NCBI RefSeq assembly: GCF_963675985.1
Contig: NZ_OY780958.1
Span: 1,860,001 to 1,924,000, forward strand
Reading direction: 5' to 3'
Origin: an uncultured Roseibium sp.
GTDB lineage: Bacteria > Pseudomonadota > Alphaproteobacteria > Rhizobiales > Stappiaceae
Length of the DNA stretch: 64,000 nt
A program made the translations under genes and the position numbers. Positions 34,560 to 43,998 of the stretch are shown here, in pieces; positions within the stretch are counted from its first letter, which is position 1; every line of letters starts with the position of its first letter. The notes under the pieces are model-generated. The model made no database searches, was not told where the DNA came from, and was given only the letters and a program-made list of their open reading frames with translations.

Positions 34560-35483
34560 ATGTTTGAAGATTCAGCCCTTGCCACGGTTCTCATGGCCAT
34601 GTTCGCGGGCGCGATCCGCGTCTCGACACCGTTTCTGTTCGTCAGCCTCGGCGAGACGCTGACGGAAAAGTCCGGCCGGATCAATCTCGGTCTCGAAGGC
34701 ACGCTGGTGTTCGGCGCCATGTCCGGGTACGCGATTTCCTATCACACCGGGTCGCCCTGGCTGGGTGTGCTGGTCGCCGGCCTGTCTGGCGCCTGCTTCG
34801 GGGCTCTTCATGGCTATCTGTGCAAGCTGCCGAAGGTCAATGACATCGCCATCGGCATCGCCCTGATGCTGTTCGGCACCGGCCTCGCCTTCTTCTTCGG
34901 CAAGGCCTATATCCAACCGCAGGCGCCGCGCCTGCCCTCTATTTCCTTCGGCTTCTGGACAGACGCGCCGGCTCTGAAACAGGCTCTGGAAATCAACCCG
35001 CTGTTCCTGCTCGGCATCGTGCTCGCCTTCGTCCTGTGGTGGGGGCTGAAGAACACCCGCTGGGGCCTGACAGTGCGCACGACCGGCGACAGCGCGCCCG
35101 CCGCCCTGGCACTCGGTATCAACGTCAATAAGGTACGCCTGCTCTCCACCATGGTCGGCGGCTTCTTCGCTGGCGTCGGCGGCTCGTTCCTGTCGCTCTA
35201 TTATCCGGGAAGCTGGACGGAGGGCCTTTCGTCAGGTCAGGGGCTGATGGCGGTCGCGCTGGTGATCTTTGCCCGCTGGAACCCGCTTTACTGCTTCCTC
35301 GCCGCTCTTCTGTTCGGCGCGGCCGGGGCGCTCGGCCCGGCCCTGCAGTCGATCGGCATCTCGCGCGGCTACCACTTCTTCAACGCGGCGCCCTACATCA
35401 TGACCCTTTTGATCATGATCGCCAGCACTTCGCCCAAGCGCTCCCTGAAGGGCGCGCCGGGCGAACTCTCCATCACCAAATAA
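34560..35483 (+). CDS. ABC importer permease 2 (BMP-associated)
   Basis: A 307-residue inner-membrane permease starting MFEDSALATVLMAMFAGAIR, with EKSGRINLGLEGTLVFGA and the ATPase-contact loop TTGDSAPAALALGINVNKVR. It pairs with permease 1. The ATPase gene lies farther down the operon at 37265, after two hydrolase genes. Confidence 0.88.
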   Translation: MFEDSALATVLMAMFAGAIRVSTPFLFVSLGETLTEKSGRINLGLEGTLVFGAMSGYAISYHTGSPWLGVLVAGLSGACFGALHGYLCKLPKVNDIAIGIALMLFGTGLAFFFGKAYIQPQAPRLPSISFGFWTDAPALKQALEINPLFLLGIVLAFVLWWGLKNTRWGLTVRTTGDSAPAALALGINVNKVRLLSTMVGGFFAGVGGSFLSLYYPGSWTEGLSSGQGLMAVALVIFARWNPLYCFLAALLFGAAGALGPALQSIGISRGYHFFNAAPYIMTLLIMIASTSPKRSLKGAPGELSITK

Positions 35484-35494
35484 GGAGCGAAACC

Positions 35495-36514
35495 ATGAAC
35501 GGACTTGGAGGTCTGAACAAATCCCCGAACGGTGTCGTTTTCGGCATGGTGCAGTTGCAGCTTCCGGTGGTGACCAACGAGATCGAACTGGCCGCCCAGA
35601 CCCAGGTCATCGTCGACATGGTCGGCAAGGCCCGGCGCAACATGGCCTCAATGGATATGGTCGTCTTTCCCGAATACGCCCTGCACGGCCTGTCCATGGA
35701 CACCAACCCGGCGATCATGTGCACGCTCGACGGGCCGGAAGTTGCCGCCTTCAAGCAGGCCTGTATCGACAATAATATCTGGGGCTGCTTTTCCATCATG
35801 GAACTGAACCCCGGAGGCATGCCCTACAATTCCGGCCTGATCATCGACAACACCGGCGAGTTGAAGCTCTACTATCGCAAGATGCACCCCTGGGTTCCGG
35901 TCGAACCCTGGGAACCGGGCGACCAGGGCATTCCGGTCATCGAGGGCCCCAAAGGCTCGAAGATCGCGCTGATCATCTGCCATGACGGCATGTTCCCGGA
36001 AATGGCGCGCGAATGCGCCTACAAGGGCGCGGAAATCATGATCCGCACGGCGGGTTACACCGCGCCGATCCGGGACTCGTGGAAGTTCACCAACCAGTCC
36101 AACGCCTTCTGCAACCTGATGGTCACCGCCAATGTCTGCATGTGCGGCACCGACGGCACCTTCGACAGCATGGGCGAAGGCATGATTGTTAATTTCGACG
36201 GATCGATCATCGCCCACGGCACCAGCGGGCGGGTGAACGAGATCATCACGGCGGAAGTCCGTCCGGATCTGGTCCGGGAAGCCCGGATCAACTGGGGTGT
36301 CGAAAACAACATCTACCAGTTCGGCCATCGCGGCTATGTCGCCGTCAAGGGCGGCGCGCAGGACTGCCCCTACACCTACATGTCCGACCTTGCGGCCGGC
36401 AAATACCGCCTGACCTGGGAAGATGAGGTGGTGCACACGGACGGCACTTCCTGCGGCTTCGAAGCCCCCACGCGGGCTTTTGGCGAAAAGGCCCTGAGCG
36501 ATGCAGCGGAGTGA
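35495..36514 (+). CDS. Formamidase (nitrilase superfamily)
   Basis: A 339-residue amidohydrolase close to AmiF-type formamidases. The Glu-Lys-Cys triad is Glu60 (VVFPEYALHG), Lys129 (YYRKMHPW) and Cys162 (IICHDGMFPE). It is collinear to the end (ENNIYQFGHRGYVAVKGGAQ). It would release ammonia from formamide or a similar short amide in the cytosol. It lies inside the ureide operon, so formamide or a carbamoyl-type product may be an intermediate. Confidence 0.9.
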   Translation: MNGLGGLNKSPNGVVFGMVQLQLPVVTNEIELAAQTQVIVDMVGKARRNMASMDMVVFPEYALHGLSMDTNPAIMCTLDGPEVAAFKQACIDNNIWGCFSIMELNPGGMPYNSGLIIDNTGELKLYYRKMHPWVPVEPWEPGDQGIPVIEGPKGSKIALIICHDGMFPEMARECAYKGAEIMIRTAGYTAPIRDSWKFTNQSNAFCNLMVTANVCMCGTDGTFDSMGEGMIVNFDGSIIAHGTSGRVNEIITAEVRPDLVREARINWGVENNIYQFGHRGYVAVKGGAQDCPYTYMSDLAAGKYRLTWEDEVVHTDGTSCGFEAPTRAFGEKALSDAAE

Positions 36515-36520
36515 CCTGCC

Positions 36521-37261
36521 ATGAGCGTTGTCGACATCAAGACCGGTGAAACCGTGACCGCGCGCGAAGGTCCGGTCGCCGCCGATCCCTATCCGTGGCC
36601 CTACGACGGAGATCTGCGGCCGGAGAATACGGCGTTGATCATCATCGACATGCAGACCGATTTCTGCGGCAAGGGCGGCTACGTGGATGCCATGGGCTAC
36701 GACCTGTCGCTGACCCGCGCCCCGATCGAGCCGATCAGGAAGGTGCTCGCCGCCATGCGGGCGCAGGGCTTCCACATTATCCATACCCGCGAAGGTCACC
36801 GGCCGGACTTGGCGGATCTTCCCGCCAACAAGCGCTGGCGATCGCAGCGGATTGGGGCCGGCATCGGCGATCCGGGTCCCTGCGGCAGGATCCTGGTGCG
36901 CGGCGAACCGGGGTGGGAAATCATTCCCGAACTGGCACCGCTTCCGGGCGAACCGGTCATCGACAAACCCGGCAAGGGGTCATTCTGCGCGACCGATCTG
37001 GAATTACTGCTGCAAACCAGGGGCATCCGCAACATCGTCCTGACCGGGATCACGACCGATGTCTGTGTCCACACCACCATGCGCGAGGCCAACGACCGGG
37101 GCTTCGAGTGCCTGATCCTGTCCGACTGCTGCGGCGCCACCGACAAGGGCAACCACGATGCGGCATTGAAGATGGTCACCATGCAGGGCGGCGTCTTCGG
37201 CGCGGTTGCTGACAGCGCCACCTTCCTGGCGGGGATAAAGAACGCGGAAACGGGGAACTGA
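36521..37261 (+). CDS. biuH: Biuret hydrolase (isochorismatase-like cysteine hydrolase)
   Basis: A 246-residue cysteine hydrolase. Its body (ADPYPWPYDGDLRPENTALI, IDMQTDFCGKGGYVDAMGYD, EGHRPDLADLPANKRWRSQR) matches Rhizobium biuret hydrolase almost throughout. Catalytic triad: Asp43, Lys149, Cys182, each offset by seven from the published BiuH residues 36, 142 and 175 as I recall them. It converts biuret to allophanate and ammonia. No allophanate hydrolase gene is in the window. It lies between formamidase and the ABC ATPase. Confidence 0.9.
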   Translation: MSVVDIKTGETVTAREGPVAADPYPWPYDGDLRPENTALIIIDMQTDFCGKGGYVDAMGYDLSLTRAPIEPIRKVLAAMRAQGFHIIHTREGHRPDLADLPANKRWRSQRIGAGIGDPGPCGRILVRGEPGWEIIPELAPLPGEPVIDKPGKGSFCATDLELLLQTRGIRNIVLTGITTDVCVHTTMREANDRGFECLILSDCCGATDKGNHDAALKMVTMQGGVFGAVADSATFLAGIKNAETGN

Positions 37262-37264
37262 TCC

Positions 37265-38809
37265 ATGAGCCTGGCCGTCGAAACCCAAGCTGACGCGCGC
37301 CGCGCGATCGGTGTCGAAACTGTCGGAATGACCAAGATCTTCGGGAACCTCGTTGCGCTGGATGATGTGTCCATCCGGGTCTCGCCCGGCTCCTTCCACG
37401 CGCTGTTGGGTGAAAACGGTGCGGGCAAATCCACCCTCGTCAAATGCATGATGGGGTTCTACCAGCCGACGAAAGGCTCGGTGCTCGTCAACGATACGGA
37501 GGTGGAAATCCCGACCCCGCGCGCGGCCCATGCGCTCGGGATCGGTATGGTCTATCAGCATTTTACGCTTGTGCCCTCGCTGACGGCCGCGGAAAATCTG
37601 GTGATTTCCAGAGCCGATACCCCGGCGATCATCGACTGGGCCAAGGAACGAAAAGCGCTGGAAGCCTTTCTGGAGACCACACCGTTCAAAGTACCTCTGA
37701 ATGTGCCGGTGTCGGGACTTTCAGCGGGTGAAAAACAGAAGCTGGAAATTCTGAAGCAGCTCTATCTTGATCAGCGTTTCCTCATTCTGGACGAGCCCAC
37801 ATCCGTTCTGACGCCGGACGAGGCCGACGAGGTGCTCGGCCTGCTGCGCGGCATGACCGAAGCGGGCGATCTCACCATCCTGATGATCACCCACAAGTTC
37901 CGGGAAGTGACCGCCTACGCGGACGAGGTCACCGTCCTACGTCGCGGCCGCATGGTCGGCGCCGGCAAGGTTTCGGACCTCTCCGTCGACGACATGAGCC
38001 AGATGATGATCGGCGACACGGCAATCCGCGAAAGCGCGGCCCGAAAACCCCACGCCGAAGGTAAGCTGAAACTCGAGGTCGCAGGGCTTTTTGCCGAGGA
38101 CGACGAACAATTGCCGGCGCTGGAGGCGGTGAACCTAAAGGTCCACCGCGGCGAAATCCTCGGCATCGCGGGCGTATCGGGAAACGGCCAATCGGAACTG
38201 ATCGAGATCCTCTCCGGCCAGCGCGCGCCATCGGACGGGCGCATCTTCGTCGACGGCAAACCCTATGAGCCGGAGCGCAAGCTGATGGATACCTTCAAGG
38301 TGTTCGGTTTTTCCGAAGAGCCTTTGAAGAACGTCGCCGTCCCGCGCATGAGCGTTGCGGAAAACATGGCGTTCCGCACTTTCGACAAGGCACCGATCTC
38401 CCCGTTCAAAGGCTGGCTGTCGCCAGCGCCCATGCGCCAGAAGGCGCGGGACCTGATCGCGTCCTACAGGGTCAAGACACCATCGACGGAAGAACCGATC
38501 GAGAACCTGTCCGGCGGCAACGTCCAGCGTGCCATCCTCGCCCGGGAACTGTCGAGCGAAGTCGACATCCTGATCGTCGCCAATCCCTGCTTCGGGCTGG
38601 ATTTCGCCTCCGTTGCGGAAATCCGCGCCCAGATCATGGATCAGCGCAACCGGGGCGCGGCCGTGCTCCTGGTCTCCGAAGATCTCGATGAGATCCTGGA
38701 ACTCGCGGATACGGTCGCGGTCATGTCGGAAGGCAAGATCACCTATACCTCGCCGATGGAGAAGACGGACCGGGCGACTATCGGCCATGCCATGGCGGGG
38801 CATCACTGA
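37265..38809 (+). CDS. ABC importer ATPase, tandem (BMP-associated)
   Basis: A 514-residue double ABC ATPase. The first half has Walker A LLGENGAGKST and signature LSAGEKQK; the second half has a weaker nucleotide-binding fold (GVSGNGQSE) and LSGGNVQR. Such tandem proteins serve BMP and sugar-type importers. It completes the importer with the genes at 32238-35483. It overlaps the next gene by one base (TGATG). Confidence 0.92.
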   Translation: MSLAVETQADARRAIGVETVGMTKIFGNLVALDDVSIRVSPGSFHALLGENGAGKSTLVKCMMGFYQPTKGSVLVNDTEVEIPTPRAAHALGIGMVYQHFTLVPSLTAAENLVISRADTPAIIDWAKERKALEAFLETTPFKVPLNVPVSGLSAGEKQKLEILKQLYLDQRFLILDEPTSVLTPDEADEVLGLLRGMTEAGDLTILMITHKFREVTAYADEVTVLRRGRMVGAGKVSDLSVDDMSQMMIGDTAIRESAARKPHAEGKLKLEVAGLFAEDDEQLPALEAVNLKVHRGEILGIAGVSGNGQSELIEILSGQRAPSDGRIFVDGKPYEPERKLMDTFKVFGFSEEPLKNVAVPRMSVAENMAFRTFDKAPISPFKGWLSPAPMRQKARDLIASYRVKTPSTEEPIENLSGGNVQRAILARELSSEVDILIVANPCFGLDFASVAEIRAQIMDQRNRGAAVLLVSEDLDEILELADTVAVMSEGKITYTSPMEKTDRATIGHAMAGHH

Positions 38810-39486
38810 TGATAACGGTTGATGCACAGCCCTTTGGCTTCACCTTCGATCCAGCTTCGGTCGCGCTGATTGTCATCGATATGCAACGTGATTTCATCGA
38901 GCCTGGCGGCTTCGGCGAAACGCTCGGCAATGACATTTCGCATCTGCAGCGTGCCGTCCAGCCGACCGTCGATCTGCTGACCCTGTTCCGGAAGAAAGGC
39001 TGGCCGGTGATCCATACATGCGAAGATCACCTGCCGGATCTGTCCGACTGTCCGCCGGCGAAGCGGGATCGCGGCTCCCCGTCCTTGCGGATCGGCGACC
39101 CCGGTCCGATGGGACGGATCCTCGTCCGCGGAGAACCTGGAGCGGAAATCATCCCGGCCTGTAGCGCGATCGAGGGCGAGATCGTCATCGACAAGCCCGG
39201 CAAGGGGGCCTTCTACGCAACGGATCTCGGCCCCATTCTGGAAAAGCTCGGCACCAGAAGTCTGGTCTTTGCCGGGGTAACCACGGAAGTCTGCGTCCAG
39301 ACCACCCTGCGTGAGGCCAATGACCGCGGCTTCGAATGCCTGCTGATCGAGGACGCGACCGAAAGCTATTTCCCGGAATTCAAAGCCGCGACGCTGGAGA
39401 TGATCCGGGCGCAGGGCGGGATTGTCGGCTGGACGGCACCGCTTGCAGCATTGGAACAGGCAATATCAAAGGAGACGGCGTCGTGA
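38809..39486 (+). CDS. Isochorismatase-like cysteine hydrolase, biuret/triuret hydrolase paralogue
   Basis: A 225-residue paralogue of the upstream biuret hydrolase. The triad is retained: Asp24 (VIDMQRDF), Lys129 (IDKPGKGAFYATDL) and Cys162 (GVTTEVCVQTT). It shares the REAND-RGFECL segment but differs in the substrate-side loops. Triuret or carboxylated biuret are possible substrates by analogy with known paralogues. It overlaps both neighbouring genes. Confidence 0.8.
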   Translation: MITVDAQPFGFTFDPASVALIVIDMQRDFIEPGGFGETLGNDISHLQRAVQPTVDLLTLFRKKGWPVIHTCEDHLPDLSDCPPAKRDRGSPSLRIGDPGPMGRILVRGEPGAEIIPACSAIEGEIVIDKPGKGAFYATDLGPILEKLGTRSLVFAGVTTEVCVQTTLREANDRGFECLLIEDATESYFPEFKAATLEMIRAQGGIVGWTAPLAALEQAISKETAS

Positions 39487-39668
39487 GCGAGCCATTCGAC
39501 GAAAAGGCATATGTGGCGCATATGGAGAAGGTCATGGGACTGACCATCGAGGATGACTGGCGCCCGGTGGTCGAGGCCCATGTTGCGGCGACCGCCAAGG
39601 CCGCGGACCTGGTCATGTCTTTCCCGCTCGATGATGAGCTCGAAGCCGCACCGGTCTTCGTTCCATGA
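39483..39668 (+). CDS. atzG: AtzG-like small subunit (DUF4089)
   Basis: A 61-residue acidic helical protein, GTG start at 39483 with GGAG upstream and a four-base overlap with the previous gene. It begins MSEPFDEKAYVAHMEKVMGL. AtzG-type proteins are GatC-like partners that stabilise AtzE amidases. The gene overlaps atzE by ATGA, which fits equimolar complex formation. Confidence 0.8.
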   Translation: MSEPFDEKAYVAHMEKVMGLTIEDDWRPVVEAHVAATAKAADLVMSFPLDDELEAAPVFVP

Positions 39669-41074
39669 GCGGGTTGCCGAACGATCAGAAAAGCTGGACG
39701 GCGGCGCAGACGGGATCGGCCGTGGCCGGTGGCGACATCAGCGCCGAAGCGGTCGCAACCCATGCGCTGCAGACCGTCGACAAGCTGAACCCGCAGATCA
39801 ACGCCTTCACGGATGTGACAGCCGATCGCGCCCTTGCGGAGGCGCGTGCCGTCGATGAGGCAATCACGCGGGGCGAGGACTTGCCGCTGGCCGGCGTGCC
39901 CTATGCGGTGAAGAACCTGTTCGACATGGAAGGCGTGACCACCCGCGCCGGATCGAAAATCAACCGGGAGAACCCGTCGGCCTCCGCCGACAGCACCCTC
40001 ATTGGCAAGTTGAAGGCCGCCGGCGCCACCTTGATAGGCGGGTTGAACATGGGCGAATACGCCTATGATTTCACAGGGGAAAATATCCACGATGGAAACT
40101 GTCTGAATCCGCATGATAGGGCCCGTATGACCGGCGGCTCGTCATCGGGCTCAGGAGCCGCGGCAGCGGCCGGCATGGTACCCGTGACCCTTGGTTCGGA
40201 CACCAACGGGTCTATTCGGGTCCCCTCTTCCTTTTGCGGCCTGTTCGGGCTGAAACCGACCTATGGGCGGCTCAGCCGCGCGGGCTCCTATCCCTTTGTC
40301 GGCAGTCTCGATCACCTTGGGCCTCTGGCACGCTCTGCCGAGGATCTGGCGCTCGTATTCGATGTCCTGCAGGGACCAGACCCGAGAGACCCCGCTCAGG
40401 CGGACAAACCGTTTCTGGCGACGCTGCCGGAACTGACCAAGGGCATCGAAGGGCTGAAGATCGCGGTTGCCGGCGGTTATTTCCGTCAAAAGGCCATGCC
40501 GGAGGCCTTTCAGGCCGTCGACCTGGTCGCAAATGCACTCGGCTCCATCGGGGAAATAGAAGTCCCGGAAGCCGCAAGAGCGCGCGCGGCGGCCTATGTC
40601 ATGACGACTGTCGAGGGATCTTCCCTGCACATGGACCGGATCCGCACGCGGCCGCAGGATTTCGATCCGGATACACGCGACCGGTTCATCTCCGGCGCCA
40701 TGGCGCCGGCGGTCTGGGTTCAGCAGGCGCAACGCTTCAGGAGCTGGTTTCGCGCCATGATGCGCGAACTCTTCACCCATGTGGACATTCTGCTTGCACC
40801 GGCGACGCCGTTTCACGCCCTTCCGTCGGGAACCAGGACGATTGTGCTCGACGGCGAGGAAATGCCGGCGCGCCCGAATATCGGGATCTTCACCCAACCG
40901 ATATCCTTCATCGGCCTGCCTGTGGCGACCGTCCCGGTCCGGCTGGAAGGCGCAAGCCTGCCGATCGGCGTTCAGGTGATCGCGCCAGCCTGGCGGGAGG
41001 ACCTGGCGCTTCGGGTTGCCCATCACCTTCAAACAACGGGCGTCGCTTCCGCGCCCGTTGCCCAAATTCAGTAG
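39665..41074 (+). CDS. atzE: AtzE-family amidase (1-carboxybiuret hydrolase-like)
   Basis: A 469-residue amidase-signature enzyme. The Ser-cisSer-Lys triad is visible: Lys83 (GVPYAVKNLFD), the GGSSSGSG loop at 157-164, and Ser183 (DTNGSIRVPSS). In cyanuric acid degradation AtzE deaminates 1-carboxybiuret. With AtzG before it and an AtzH-like gene after it the set is complete. Related HpxY/oxalurate pathway amidases are the alternative. Confidence 0.88.
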   Translation: MSGLPNDQKSWTAAQTGSAVAGGDISAEAVATHALQTVDKLNPQINAFTDVTADRALAEARAVDEAITRGEDLPLAGVPYAVKNLFDMEGVTTRAGSKINRENPSASADSTLIGKLKAAGATLIGGLNMGEYAYDFTGENIHDGNCLNPHDRARMTGGSSSGSGAAAAAGMVPVTLGSDTNGSIRVPSSFCGLFGLKPTYGRLSRAGSYPFVGSLDHLGPLARSAEDLALVFDVLQGPDPRDPAQADKPFLATLPELTKGIEGLKIAVAGGYFRQKAMPEAFQAVDLVANALGSIGEIEVPEAARARAAAYVMTTVEGSSLHMDRIRTRPQDFDPDTRDRFISGAMAPAVWVQQAQRFRSWFRAMMRELFTHVDILLAPATPFHALPSGTRTIVLDGEEMPARPNIGIFTQPISFIGLPVATVPVRLEGASLPIGVQVIAPAWREDLALRVAHHLQTTGVASAPVAQIQ

Positions 41075-41088
41075 ATAACGAGGACCTC

Positions 41089-41859
41089 ATGAGCGACGCA
41101 CGCTGGGCAGGACGCAATTCGGACAAGGATCTGGTCCGGGACCGCATCTGGAAAACGCTGGTGGAAACCGGCGTGAACGTTGGCCCCACCAACAGCCGGA
41201 TTCCCAATTACGCGGGCGCGGACCTAGCTGCGCTCAACCTGTCGAAGCTGGATGCCTGGAAGGCCGCGCGTACTGTCAAATGCAATCCGGACCCGCCGCA
41301 AATACCGGTCCGACTGCGCGCCCTCTATGACGGCAAGATCGTCTACGCTCCGGTTCCCGAACTGGTGAAACCCTTTCCCTTCGTCCGGCTCGATCCGGAA
41401 AAGCTGGAAAAACAGGGGATTCAATTCGAACTGGCGGCGGTCTCACAAGGGTTCGTCGAATATGGCGAGCCGGTCGAATTCGAAGACATGGAGATGCTCG
41501 ATTTCGTCGTGGTCGGTTGTGTCGCCGTTACCCGCGAAGGCGGACGCACCGGCAAGGGTGGCGGCTTTGCCGATCTCGAACTCGGTATTTTCCGCGAACT
41601 GGGCAAGCTCAAGCCCGATACCCTTTTGGCCACGACGGTCCATTCCTGCCAGGTGGTCCCGAACGATGACGTGATCATGCAGGCTCACGACAGCGCGTTG
41701 CACTACATTGCAACCGAACAGGAGCTGATCGAGACCAGAACGCCCTACCCTCAGCCGACCGGTGTTGCCTGGGACTTCGTGCAGGACGACCAGTACCGGG
41801 ACATTCCGTTCCTGAAGACGCTGCGGGATCGCATCGTCGCCAAGGAAGGAGTGCTCTGA
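41089..41859 (+). CDS. 5-formyltetrahydrofolate cyclo-ligase family protein
   Basis: A 256-residue protein distantly related to 5-formyltetrahydrofolate cyclo-ligase (MTHFSD-like branch), with KCNPDPPQIPVRLRALYDGK and a C-terminal GKGGGFADLELG loop typical of the ATP/folate site. The start is ATG at 41089 behind GAGGA. It may connect formate or formamide released in the pathway to folate, but its activity is not established in such clusters. Confidence 0.7.
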   Translation: MSDARWAGRNSDKDLVRDRIWKTLVETGVNVGPTNSRIPNYAGADLAALNLSKLDAWKAARTVKCNPDPPQIPVRLRALYDGKIVYAPVPELVKPFPFVRLDPEKLEKQGIQFELAAVSQGFVEYGEPVEFEDMEMLDFVVVGCVAVTREGGRTGKGGGFADLELGIFRELGKLKPDTLLATTVHSCQVVPNDDVIMQAHDSALHYIATEQELIETRTPYPQPTGVAWDFVQDDQYRDIPFLKTLRDRIVAKEGVL

Positions 41860-41860
41860 G

Positions 41861-42244
41861 ATGGAGATCGACAGTCCAGAGGTGAAGGCGGAAGTCGAAA
41901 AGGTTTTCGAGGAATACGAGAAGGCGCTTGTCACCAATGACGTCGAGGTGCTTGACCGGCTGTTCCTGGATGCCCCGACGACGATCCGGTACGGCGGCGG
42001 CGAAAACCTCTACGGCTACGCGGAAATTGCGGCCTTTCGGTCCGCACGACCGTCAACGGGGCTGGAGCGGACCCTCGACAAGACGGTCATCACCACCTAC
42101 GGCAAAGACTACGCAACCGCTTCCACTCTGTTTTATCGCGACAACGCGCCGGGCAAGGTCGGTCGGCAGATGCAAACCTGGGTGCGTACGGCCTATGGCT
42201 GGCGGGTGGCTGCCGCTCATGTCAGCGTGATTGACGCGCCATGA
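41861..42244 (+). CDS. atzH: AtzH/HpxZ-like protein (DUF3225, NTF2-like fold)
   Basis: A 127-residue NTF2-like protein beginning MEIDSPEVKAEVEKVFEEYE. AtzH acts on 1,3-dicarboxyurea formed by AtzE in s-triazine breakdown; HpxZ is the relative in oxalurate catabolism. The start lies one base after the previous stop. It is the last catabolic gene before the GntR regulator. Confidence 0.8.
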   Translation: MEIDSPEVKAEVEKVFEEYEKALVTNDVEVLDRLFLDAPTTIRYGGGENLYGYAEIAAFRSARPSTGLERTLDKTVITTYGKDYATASTLFYRDNAPGKVGRQMQTWVRTAYGWRVAAAHVSVIDAP

Positions 42245-42310
42245 GATTTCCGAACAGGTGGTTGTCGCGCCCCGCCGTTTGGATTAGGTGACTTGGGAAA
42301 AGTCAGGCAC

Positions 42311-43006
42311 ATGCCATCCAGCGCCCGGGTACCGATCGTGACCGCGAATACACAAGGTAAGCAGGCGAGCCGCACGCGCACAGAAGATATCCGGCTTCAG
42401 CTCGCCGACGAGATCGTCAAGGGAGACCTGAAGCCAGGCACCCAGCTCGACGAGATGGGACTGGCCGCCAGGTTCAAGGTCTCACGTACGCCAATCCGCG
42501 AGGCTCTTCGTCAGCTGGAAACCAGCGGCCTGGTGGAACTGAAGCCTCATAGGGGATGTTTCGTCACCCATCTGTCAGCTGAAAAGCTGCAGGAAATGTT
42601 CGTCGCCATGGCAGAAATGGAAGCGATCTGTGCCGGGCTTGCCGCGATCAACATGACCCACAAGGAACGCCGCGACCTCGAAGCGTTGCTCGAGGCGCTC
42701 GCCGAGCCGATGCGCAAGGGCGATCCACAGCGGTATCACGAACTCAACGAAGAGTTTCACAACGCCATCTACGCCGGCAGCCACAACAGCTATCTGGCCG
42801 ACCTGACACTCTCCACCCGCCGCCGGCTGGCCCCTTTCCGCCGGGCTCAGTTCAGAACCCTCGGGCGTCTCGCTCTTTCCCAAGCCGAACACACGGACAT
42901 CGTGGAAGCCATTCTGCGGGGCGATAGGGATGCCGCTACCGAGGTCATGCGCAGCCACATAGATACCGTGCGCAATGCGTTCGATACCTATGTGGAGCAG
43001 CTTTAA
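42311..43006 (+). CDS. GntR-family regulator (FCD type) of the ureide operon
   Basis: A GntR regulator of 231 residues from ATG at 42311; TTG at 42293 would add six residues but has poor spacing. The winged helix spans about residues 20-90 (FKVSRTPIREALRQLETSGL), and the FCD domain follows (NEEFHNAIY, with metal-binding histidines). It follows the AtzH-like gene on the same strand and converges with a ureohydrolase gene. It probably represses or induces the operon through the palindrome at 32022-32035. Confidence 0.85.
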   Translation: MPSSARVPIVTANTQGKQASRTRTEDIRLQLADEIVKGDLKPGTQLDEMGLAARFKVSRTPIREALRQLETSGLVELKPHRGCFVTHLSAEKLQEMFVAMAEMEAICAGLAAINMTHKERRDLEALLEALAEPMRKGDPQRYHELNEEFHNAIYAGSHNSYLADLTLSTRRRLAPFRRAQFRTLGRLALSQAEHTDIVEAILRGDRDAATEVMRSHIDTVRNAFDTYVEQL

Positions 43007-43013
43007 GCCCGTC

Positions 43014-43976
43014 TCAGCGCGTCATCGATCCCGCCATGACGCACAGCAGTTCGAACATGATCGAAACACCCAGCCAGGCGGTGCCGCCCGACGCATCGAA
43101 CGGCGGCGAGACTTCGACCAGGTCGGCGCCGATGATGTTGACGCCTTTCAATTCGCGGACGACCTGAAGCGCCTGGAAAGAGTTGGGCCCGCCGATTTCG
43201 GGCGTGCCGGTGCCTGGCGCGAAGGCGGGATCGACAAAGTCGATGTCGTAGGAGACATAGGTGGGCTTGTCCCCGACGATCTCCCGCGCTTCGGCCATCA
43301 CATCCTCAAGACCACGCTTGAAGAATTCCTCGATCGGAATGACCCGAATGCCGACGCTCTCGGCGAAGTCCCGATCTTCCCTGTCGTAGGTCGTCCCGCG
43401 AATGCCGATCTGCACCACCCGCTTGGGATCGAGCAGGCCCTCCTCGACGGCGCGGCGGAACGGCGTGCCGTGAGTGTACATGCAGCCGTCGAAGTAGCTG
43501 TGAAACAGGTCGGTGTGGCTGTCGAAGTGAATCATGCCGACAGGAGCGTCCGATGCCAGACCGCGCAGAATCGGCAGCGAGCAAAGGTGATCGCCGCCGC
43601 CGGTCAGCGGTACGATCCCCTTTTCCTTCACCTTCGCGTAGAACTCGGAAAAGCGCTTCAGACTGTCCTGAACATCTGCCGGATTGGGCGCGACATCGCC
43701 GATATCGGCGCAATTGACCATCTCGAACGGACGGACGCCGGTTGCTCCGTTTTCGGCGCGGATCATGGTGGACAAGTCGCGCAACTGGCGCGGGCCGTGG
43801 CGCGGGCCAGGACGGTTTGTGGTTCCGGTATCCCAGGGTGCACCGACCAGACCGATCTGCACATCCGCAATCTTCGGATCGTCCAGCGTCACATGCGGCA
43901 AGCGCATGAATGTCGGCACGCCGGCAAAACGCGGCAGGTCAAAACCGGATACAGGCTGGTAAAAGGGATCACTCAT
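43014..43976 (-). CDS. Agmatinase/guanidinobutyrase-family ureohydrolase
   Basis: A 320-residue ureohydrolase. ATG at 43976 lies seven bases after GGAG; a longer frame to 44129 overlaps the SDR gene. Binuclear metal ligands are His130 (GGGDHLCS), Asp152, His154, Asp156 (FDSHTD), and Asp244, Asp246 (SYDIDFVD). The motif GTGTPE is the standard form, unlike GTGWPE in the 54130-55368 protein. It should remove urea from an agmatine-like guanidino compound. It ends an operon with two SDRs and a creatininase homologue. Confidence 0.88.
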   Translation of the reverse strand: MSDPFYQPVSGFDLPRFAGVPTFMRLPHVTLDDPKIADVQIGLVGAPWDTGTTNRPGPRHGPRQLRDLSTMIRAENGATGVRPFEMVNCADIGDVAPNPADVQDSLKRFSEFYAKVKEKGIVPLTGGGDHLCSLPILRGLASDAPVGMIHFDSHTDLFHSYFDGCMYTHGTPFRRAVEEGLLDPKRVVQIGIRGTTYDREDRDFAESVGIRVIPIEEFFKRGLEDVMAEAREIVGDKPTYVSYDIDFVDPAFAPGTGTPEIGGPNSFQALQVVRELKGVNIIGADLVEVSPPFDASGGTAWLGVSIMFELLCVMAGSMTR

Positions 43977-43998
43977 CGGTTCACTCCAGGGGTCTAAG

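Noticed and set aside
42293..42310. TTG start for the second GntR gene
   Set aside because: The AGGTG before it is only three bases away; ATG at 42311 is more likely, though its own binding site is weak.
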